DNA of 64,000 nucleotides from Mucilaginibacter sabulilitoris (GTDB lineage Bacteria; Bacteroidota; Bacteroidia; Sphingobacteriales; Sphingobacteriaceae): NCBI RefSeq assembly GCF_034262375.1, contig NZ_CP139558.1, positions 1,178,001 to 1,242,000 on the forward strand, given 5' to 3'. The translations under genes were made by a program, and so were the position numbers. Positions 58,948 through 64,000 of the stretch are shown here, piece after piece. The first letter of the stretch is position 1; every line of letters begins with the position of its first letter. A model generated the notes under the pieces. The model made no database searches, was not told where the DNA came from, and was given only the letters and a program-made list of their open reading frames with translations.

Positions 58948-61134
58948 ATGAGATTTTTTCGTTCCGGATCATTATTCCTTACTGCCACATTGCTCATTTT
59001 GGGTATAGGTGTGGCTAAAGCACAGCGATTGCCAACGCATTGGACAGCGGATGGTTACCAATATTATAAAATTACAGATGACGGTATCAGGATATTGGAT
59101 ACCCGCGATACCAGTAAAAAAGCGATATGGATAAGCAAAGAAGCACTTACTCCACAAGGAAAGGCACCCATAGACATTAAAAGGTTTTCGGTATCAGCCA
59201 ACGGACAAAAGGTGCTTATCAATACCAACACCAAAAAAGTATGGCGTTATGATACCCGTGGCGATTATTGGGTGTATGATACCTACAGCAAAAAGCTTTG
59301 GCAGTTGGGTAAAAGCCTGCCGGCATCATCGCTCATGTTTGCCAAATTTTCGCCTGATGGAGGTAAAGTTGCCTATGTAAGCGGGCACAACATTTATGTT
59401 GAAGACTTGGCAGATGGATCGGTTAAGCAGTTGACAACCGATGGTAATTCCAAGCTGATCAATGGAACGTTTGACTGGGCTTATGAAGAGGAGTTTGGCT
59501 GTCGCGATGGCTTCCGGTGGTCGCCCGATGGTAAGTCGATCGCCTATTGGCAAATTGATGCCAGTAAGATAAAGAGTTACCTGATGCTGAATACTACCGA
59601 TTCTATTTATCCTTATGTGGTACCTGTAGAATATCCTGTTGCAGGCGAAAATCCAAGTTCATGTAAGGTAGGAGTTGTTGATATTAACACTGGCAAAACT
59701 AACTGGATAAACACTCCGGGCGATGAGGTGCAGCATTATATACCACGCATGGAGTGGACATCAAACTCTAACGAGATTATTCTGGAGCAGTTAAACCGGG
59801 CGCAAACCGAGAGCAAGGTATTTATTGGCAACGTTTCAAATGGTACTACCCGAATGATCCGCGATGAAAAAAGCAATGCCTGGATTGATGGAAAGGAACG
59901 CTGGAACGGAGGTGATCCAACCGGCTGGGAATGGATAAACAAGGGTAAAGATTTTTTATGGGTGAGCGAAAAAGATGGCTGGAAACATATTTACCGTATA
60001 AGCCGCGATGGTAAAGAAACCCTGGTAACCAAAGGGGAATATGATGTGATCAGCGTAAATTTAATTGATGAAGCATCCGGCTATATTTATTTTATGGCTT
60101 CGCCTGATAATGCTACTCAAAAATACCTGTACCGCATTAAAATTAGTGGCGGCACAAAGCCCGAACGTGTTTCGCCATTGGATGAGCCAGGAACCCACAG
60201 CTATGATATTTCACCAAATGGGAAGGTGGCATTGCATAATTTTTCTAACAGCTATACTCCTCCGGTAAGCGAGGTTGTAAGTTTACCAAACCATAAGCAC
60301 ATTGGCGGCAAAATAGTTGCGGTAAATAAGGATGCTCAAAACAAAACCGAATTTTTTAAGGTGAAAACAGTTGACGGCATTGAAATGGATGGCTGGATGA
60401 AAAAGCCCACTAATTTTGATCCGCATAAAAAATACCCGGTTGTATTTATAGTTTATGGCGAGCCGGCAGGGCAAACGGTCACTGATGCATGGGGAGCGGG
60501 CATTAACAGGCTGTATGCGGGCAGTATGGCCAACGATGGGTATATTTATATGTCGGTAGAGGGGCGTGGCGCACCGGCGCCGAAAGGCACGGCCTGGCGT
60601 AAGGCAATTTACAAAAATATAGGCATTGTTAACATTCGCGATCAGGCGATGGCGGCTAAAGAAATACTGAAATGGCCATTTGTTGATTCAACCCGCATAG
60701 CTGTTCATGGTTGGAGCGGGGGCGGGTCATCAACACTTAACCTCATGTTCCAGTACCCTGATATTTATAAAACCGGGATAGCAGTGGCGGCAGTAGGCGA
60801 CCAGCTAACGTATGATAATATTTATCAGGAGCGTTACATGGGCGTGCCGGTTGATGCAGATGGGCGTGCTGCGTTCATCAAAGGTTCGCCGGTTACTTAT
60901 GCTAAAAACCTGCGGGGTAACCTGTTATACATTCACGGTACCGGTGATGATAATGTGCATTATAAAAATGCCGAAGAGCTGATCAACGAATTGGTAAAGT
61001 ATAATCGCCAGTTTGAGTTGATGTCGTATCCTAACCGTACGCATAGTATCTCTGAAGGTGAGGGTACAAATTTGCACCTGAAAACATTATTTACCCGTTA
61101 CCTGAAAGAGCATTGCCCGCCGGGTGGCAGATAA
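58948..61134 (+). CDS. S9-family peptidase (dipeptidyl peptidase IV-like)
   Basis: A 728-residue exported serine peptidase. Signal peptide to about residue 25 (GVAKAQ), then an eight-bladed beta-propeller (SPDGGKVAYVSGHNIYVEDL, the RWSPDGKSIAYW blade) and a C-terminal alpha/beta hydrolase domain with the nucleophile Ser590 in HGWSGGGSS, Asp in GTGDDNVH and His in NRTHSI. YEEEFG in the propeller provides the two Glu residues that hold the substrate N-terminus in DPP4. I chose ATG 58948; a TTG two codons earlier is in frame. It removes X-Pro dipeptides and acts with the nearby M61 and M28 peptidases. Confidence 0.93.
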   Translation: MRFFRSGSLFLTATLLILGIGVAKAQRLPTHWTADGYQYYKITDDGIRILDTRDTSKKAIWISKEALTPQGKAPIDIKRFSVSANGQKVLINTNTKKVWRYDTRGDYWVYDTYSKKLWQLGKSLPASSLMFAKFSPDGGKVAYVSGHNIYVEDLADGSVKQLTTDGNSKLINGTFDWAYEEEFGCRDGFRWSPDGKSIAYWQIDASKIKSYLMLNTTDSIYPYVVPVEYPVAGENPSSCKVGVVDINTGKTNWINTPGDEVQHYIPRMEWTSNSNEIILEQLNRAQTESKVFIGNVSNGTTRMIRDEKSNAWIDGKERWNGGDPTGWEWINKGKDFLWVSEKDGWKHIYRISRDGKETLVTKGEYDVISVNLIDEASGYIYFMASPDNATQKYLYRIKISGGTKPERVSPLDEPGTHSYDISPNGKVALHNFSNSYTPPVSEVVSLPNHKHIGGKIVAVNKDAQNKTEFFKVKTVDGIEMDGWMKKPTNFDPHKKYPVVFIVYGEPAGQTVTDAWGAGINRLYAGSMANDGYIYMSVEGRGAPAPKGTAWRKAIYKNIGIVNIRDQAMAAKEILKWPFVDSTRIAVHGWSGGGSSTLNLMFQYPDIYKTGIAVAAVGDQLTYDNIYQERYMGVPVDADGRAAFIKGSPVTYAKNLRGNLLYIHGTGDDNVHYKNAEELINELVKYNRQFELMSYPNRTHSISEGEGTNLHLKTLFTRYLKEHCPPGGR

Positions 61135-61153
61135 GCTTGTATTTTATAATTTA

Positions 61154-61188
61154 AAAAGCCTGTATTGACGTCAGCAATACAGGCTTTT
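61154..61188 (+). terminator. Terminator of the DPP4-like gene
   Basis: AAAAGCCTGTATTG (61154-61167) pairs perfectly with CAATACAGGCTTTT (61175-61188), 14 pairs with a 7-base loop. Confidence 0.9.
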
Positions 61189-61224
61189 ATTGAATAGTAT
61201 CACGTACTCATTAGTAGATAATAC

Positions 61225-61262
61225 AAAAAGCCTCCGGCAAATACAATACCGGCAGGCTTTTT
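61225..61262 (-). terminator. Terminator of the mutY-ssb operon
   Basis: AAAAAGCCTCCGG (61225-61237) pairs with CCGG (61249-61252) and AGGCTTTTT (61254-61262), with one bulged base. It lies 28 bases beyond the ssb stop on the minus strand and faces the plus-strand terminator 36 bases away. Confidence 0.85.
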
Positions 61263-61289
61263 TATGATCTTGGTTTAGTAAGGCTCTTA

Positions 61290-61709
61290 TCAATAGGCTG
61301 TATCCTGATTAGTTGTATTATCTAAATAATTAAGCTGATCTTCGGGTTTGGCAATTTGCCGTGTATCATGCTCAAAATCGCTTTTGCGGCCAAGCATGGT
61401 AAAGTTTTCGGCCACTACCTCGGTAGTATATTTTTTAATACCCTCTTTATCTTCAAATGAACGGGTACGCAATTTCCCTTCAATATAAACCAGTTTGCCT
61501 TTTTGTAAAAATTTGGCCGCCATATCTGCCAATCCCCGCCACATCACAATGTTATGCCATTCGGTTTGTTCAATTTTACGGCCATCTTTATTATAGGTTT
61601 CAGAGGTAGCTAATGGAAAACTGGTAACTGATACTCCCCCTTCTAAATTTCTCACTTCGGGATCCTTGCCCAAATGGCCTACAAGTATTACTTTATTTAT
61701 TCCAGACAT
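61290..61709 (-). CDS. ssb: Single-stranded DNA-binding protein
   Basis: A 139-residue OB-fold protein that coats single-stranded DNA during replication and repair. The opening NKVILVGHLGKDPEVR and the core EWHNIVMWRGLADMAAKFLQKGKLVYIEGKL (W-H-N-I and Y-IEG-L) are the family signature. The C-terminus ends DQLNYLDNTTNQDTAY and lacks the acidic DDDIPF-type tip through which SSB recruits partners. It is 24 bases after mutY on the same strand, a gene order common in Bacteroidota. Confidence 0.95.
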   Translation of the reverse strand: MSGINKVILVGHLGKDPEVRNLEGGVSVTSFPLATSETYNKDGRKIEQTEWHNIVMWRGLADMAAKFLQKGKLVYIEGKLRTRSFEDKEGIKKYTTEVVAENFTMLGRKSDFEHDTRQIAKPEDQLNYLDNTTNQDTAY

Positions 61710-61733
61710 GCCATAAATTAACGAAAAATTATT

Positions 61734-62783
61734 TTACAAATTAAAAATATTTTTTATTAATATAAAAATAGCCTTTGGAAGTGCCAGACTGTGGAGGTTT
61801 TCAACTGTTGTGTAAAACCAGTTTACTTCTAATTTAATCGGTTTTGTTTCTGTTTTTATCAATCGGATATACAGGCGCTGATGGGTAAGGATATGTTTTT
61901 GTACCGGTGCCGCCTGGCTGGTTATTTTAATTTCAGGACCAAAAATTTCATGTGCCGCAGACAAATTGAGCAGTTCGTTTAATGGTAATAGTGAGGAGGT
62001 TTCAATCAACGGGAGGTCGTACATATTGGCCCAGATATCTTTGTCGCCTCGTTTATTCATTAACAGGGTGTCGCCATCGGTCACTAAAAAATAATTTAAA
62101 AAGCGTTCGCGCACCTTCACTGTTTTTAATTTAACAGGCAGCGCCGTGGTTGCATTAGTTGTAAATGCCACACAACTGGTATGCACTGGGCAAATACCAC
62201 AGGCCGGATTTTTGGGTTTGCATAACATGGCTCCAAATTCCATCATGACCTGGTTATGCAACGCTGGGTTTTTCTTATTAAGCAAATTGTTTGCAAGTTC
62301 CTGGAAGTTTCTTTTACCTGCGGGGGAATTAATAGGTTCATAAATGCCAAAGAAGCGGGCAAGCACCCTGTATACATTGCCATCAACAACAGCTTTGGCC
62401 TCATTAGCCGAAAAAGATGCTATGGCCGCGGCTGTATATTCGCCTATACCTTTGAGTTTAATGAGATCATCATATTTTTCGGGAAACTTACCATGATATT
62501 GCTCTTCAACCAATCGGGCTGTTTTCAACATGTTACGCCCGCGTGAGTAGTAACCCAGGCCCTGCCATAGTTTAAGAACCTCATCCTCATTAGCGGCCGC
62601 GAAACTACTCACATCGGGATATTTCTCAACAAACCGGTAAAAGTAAGGCAGGCCCTGTTCCACGCGGGTTTGTTGTAAAATAATTTCAGATAGCCATATA
62701 ATGTAAGCGTCGGTAGTATTGCGCCAGGGCAGGTCGCGTTTATTCTGAAGGTACCATTGTACCAGTTCGTCGGTAAAATTCAT
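61734..62783 (-). CDS. mutY: A/G-specific adenine glycosylase
   Basis: A 349-residue DNA-repair glycosylase that removes adenine mispaired with 8-oxoguanine. PWRNTTDAYIIWLSEIILQQTRV is the N-terminal signature with the catalytic Glu. The helix-hairpin-helix is LKGIGEYTAAAIASF, followed by the catalytic Asp in KAVVDGNVYRVLAR. The iron-sulfur cluster ligands C-x6-C-x2-C-x5-C are intact (CKPKNPACGICPVHTSC). The C-terminal NUDIX-like domain that recognises 8-oxoguanine follows. It is divergent from HU across a 290-base gap and cotranscribed with ssb. Confidence 0.96.
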   Translation of the reverse strand: MNFTDELVQWYLQNKRDLPWRNTTDAYIIWLSEIILQQTRVEQGLPYFYRFVEKYPDVSSFAAANEDEVLKLWQGLGYYSRGRNMLKTARLVEEQYHGKFPEKYDDLIKLKGIGEYTAAAIASFSANEAKAVVDGNVYRVLARFFGIYEPINSPAGKRNFQELANNLLNKKNPALHNQVMMEFGAMLCKPKNPACGICPVHTSCVAFTTNATTALPVKLKTVKVRERFLNYFLVTDGDTLLMNKRGDKDIWANMYDLPLIETSSLLPLNELLNLSAAHEIFGPEIKITSQAAPVQKHILTHQRLYIRLIKTETKPIKLEVNWFYTTVENLHSLALPKAIFILIKNIFNL

Positions 62784-62954
62784 TGTGTAAATTTACGAAG
62801 GGTTAGACGTTTTTATTGCACAACATTTATCTGCTAAATTTGGGCTGTTTGAAAGGGGGAAATGCAGGTGTTTTATCTGTAAAATTTAAGGGTTGCACAT
62901 TTTAACTTTTACTTTTCATTTTTAGCATTTTAGCCTATACTTTGTAACGATAAT

Positions 62955-62969
62955 GTACGTTTTACGTAC
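62955..62969. promoter_or_regulatory. Palindrome GTACGT-TTT-ACGTAC between mutY and HU
   Basis: A perfect 6-base inverted repeat with a 3-base spacer in the divergent region. It stands about 50 bases upstream of the HU -7 element. It may be an operator; no regulator is suggested by the neighbourhood. Confidence 0.4.
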
Positions 62970-63017
62970 TGAATAAAAAAAAACATACAAATATTTCGCT
63001 CTTAAAATATAAAGCGA

Positions 63018-63025
63018 TACTTTTG
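63018..63025 (+). promoter_or_regulatory. -7 element of the HU gene
   Basis: TACTTTTG fits the TAnnTTTG consensus. The HU start codon is 51 bases downstream. A weak TTTC lies near the -33 position. Confidence 0.45.
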
Positions 63026-63075
63026 CAACCCCAAAACAGTTAAGTATTTATATATTAAATAAAAGTAAATCAGAT

Positions 63076-63369
63076 ATGACTAAGGCAGAAATTATAACTG
63101 AAATCTCATCTAAGACAGGTATAGAGAAAGTAGACGTGCAAGAAACAGTTGAGGCATTTTTTAAAGTAGTTAAAAGCTCAATGGTTGGCGGCGAGAACGT
63201 TTATGTAAGAGGATTCGGAAGTTTTGTTGTAAAGAAAAGAGCAAAAAAGACAGCACGTAACATTTCAAAGAATACTGCCATCATTATTCCCGAGCATTTT
63301 GTACCAAGCTTTAAGCCAGCTAAAACTTTTGTTGAAAAAGTAAAAACTGGTAACAAAGCAAGCAAATAA
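63076..63369 (+). CDS. HU-family DNA-binding protein
   Basis: A 97-residue nucleoid protein that bends and wraps DNA as a dimer. The MTKAEIITEISSKTGIEKVDV opening, VYVRGFGSFVVKKRAKKTARN near residues 42-62 (beta ribbon arms) and VPSFKPAKTFVEKVK are the family pattern. The basic arm IIIPEHFVPSF departs a little from canonical HU (usually IPASKVP). It is divergent from mutY and 9 bases ahead of a TPR gene. Confidence 0.93.
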   Translation: MTKAEIITEISSKTGIEKVDVQETVEAFFKVVKSSMVGGENVYVRGFGSFVVKKRAKKTARNISKNTAIIIPEHFVPSFKPAKTFVEKVKTGNKASK

Positions 63370-63378
63370 TTTATAGGC

Positions 63379-64000
63379 ATGAATATAAAGCAAATAGTCG
63401 TTAGTGTAGTAGTTGTTACTATTATAGGCTGTTTGTACTTGTTGCCTGTTAAGGGTTTAATAAAAGCCAAAGAAGGATCAAAGGCCGATAAAGCAAACGT
63501 AATGCCGGCAAAGCGCAATGCTGCTGCCGTAACGGTTGATATGGTATCTGCAACTGCTAAAGCTGCAATTGGGGCAGCATTAACAGCCAAGATAAATGAC
63601 CTTGAAGGGCAATTAAAAAACGCATCAGGTGCTGACGAGCAAAAATTGCAAAAGCAATTGGCCAGTCAGTGGGATGATGTTAACCAACCTGCTCCCGCAG
63701 CATTTTATTATCAGGCCATGGCCCGTAAAGAAAATAAGCTGGAGGATTGGTTAAATGCTGGTAACCGTTTTAATGATGCTTACAAACTTACACAAGACAC
63801 TTTAACCCAGCCTGCGTTTGTTGCAAACGCGGCTGAGGCTTTTCAAAGTGCCCTGAAACTACAACCCGAAAGCCTGGAGGGGAAAACTGGGTTAGGCATA
63901 GCTTATGTAAATGGCGCCGCCGGACCCATGCAAGGTATTGCTTTATTGCTTGAAGTAGTTAAAAAAGATCCGAAAAACTGGAACGCAAACCTTAACCTGG
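63379..64000 (+). CDS. TPR-repeat membrane-anchored protein (5' part)
   Basis: The first 207 codons of a gene running off the window edge. An N-terminal hydrophobic segment (residues 5-24) is followed by an Ala-, Lys-rich stretch and then helical pairs in the pattern of tetratricopeptide repeats: FYYQAMARKENKLEDWLNAGNRFNDAYKL and AAEAFQSALKLQPESLEGKTGLGIAYV, with GIALLLEVVKKDPKNWNANLNL at the edge. It starts 9 bases after HU, a neighbour found in other Bacteroidota, and may take part in envelope assembly; this is inference. Confidence 0.85.
   Translation, partial: MNIKQIVVSVVVVTIIGCLYLLPVKGLIKAKEGSKADKANVMPAKRNAAAVTVDMVSATAKAAIGAALTAKINDLEGQLKNASGADEQKLQKQLASQWDDVNQPAPAAFYYQAMARKENKLEDWLNAGNRFNDAYKLTQDTLTQPAFVANAAEAFQSALKLQPESLEGKTGLGIAYVNGAAGPMQGIALLLEVVKKDPKNWNANLNL

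Noticed and set aside
63201..63590. 129-codon frame on the minus strand over HU and the TPR gene
   Set aside because: It is antisense to two well-supported genes, and its Ala/Thr-rich peptide mirrors their codons.

Overview
The window comes from a member of the Bacteroidota, most likely the Sphingobacteriaceae (a Mucilaginibacter- or Pedobacter-like soil or plant-associated organism). The clues are the gene families (secreted GH3 and GH78 glycosidases, M61, M28 and S9 peptidases, DUF2911, DUF1398, Atu4866-like), the gene order HU / mutY / ssb, the scarcity of Shine-Dalgarno sequences, and several TAnnTTTG-type -7 promoter elements. The genus is inferred from gene content. I see no tRNA, rRNA, CRISPR array, transposase or phage gene.

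Layout. 1-1955 (minus): the 5' end of a probable FAD-dependent GMC oxidoreductase, a glucosamine-6-phosphate deaminase-like protein and a Gfo/Idh/MocA oxidoreductase. They are divergent from a secreted glycan-degradation run at 2323-8722 (two GH3 enzymes and a type B carboxylesterase). 8726-9633 (minus): a winged-helix regulator with a small membrane protein. 9634-12255: a DUF393 protein and a TIGR01777 epimerase embedded in nested palindromic repeats. 12256-15892 (minus): a DUF2339/DUF3999 membrane pair. 16226-18607: a GH78 alpha-L-rhamnosidase.

18892-28438 is the metabolic core: a sugar kinase of the ROK/polyphosphate-glucokinase type, transketolase, ribose-5-phosphate isomerase, transaldolase, a HAD phosphatase, 6-phosphogluconate dehydrogenase, glucose-6-phosphate dehydrogenase and 6-phosphogluconolactonase. 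Together these give glucose phosphorylation, the full oxidative branch and most of the non-oxidative branch in one co-oriented locus. Most gaps between the genes carry an imperfect palindrome.

28851-32689: an AraC regulator, three short-chain dehydrogenases (the outer two look like duplicates) and an Atu4866-like protein. 32770-36938: a metallophosphoesterase, a GapN-type aldehyde dehydrogenase, and a mycobacterial-type AhpC followed by an AhpD-like protein. 37201-41897 (minus): a tripartite drug-efflux operon led by its TetR regulator, with two palindromic operator candidates in front. 42138-47076: a PIG-L deacetylase, a DUF1398 protein, two small membrane proteins (one a 41-residue protein that is easy to miss) and a sodium:solute symporter. 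47092-50262: DUF2911, an rRNA methyltransferase and TerC. 50353-52866 (minus): ECF sigma factor, anti-sigma-like protein and a secreted solenoid protein. 53028-61134: a NadR-like kinase, M28 and M61 peptidases, a small orphan, a serine beta-lactamase-like hydrolase and a DPP4-like peptidase. 61290-64000: ssb, mutY, HU and the start of a TPR protein.

Most of the window is orderly chromosomal metabolism. The points most worth a second look are the pentose-phosphate locus, the nested repeat elements around 9.7-12.2 kb, the GapN protein lacking the usual ALDH glutamate, the 41-residue coupled protein, the heptamer array between the efflux genes, and the paired operators in front of the glycosidase and efflux operons.
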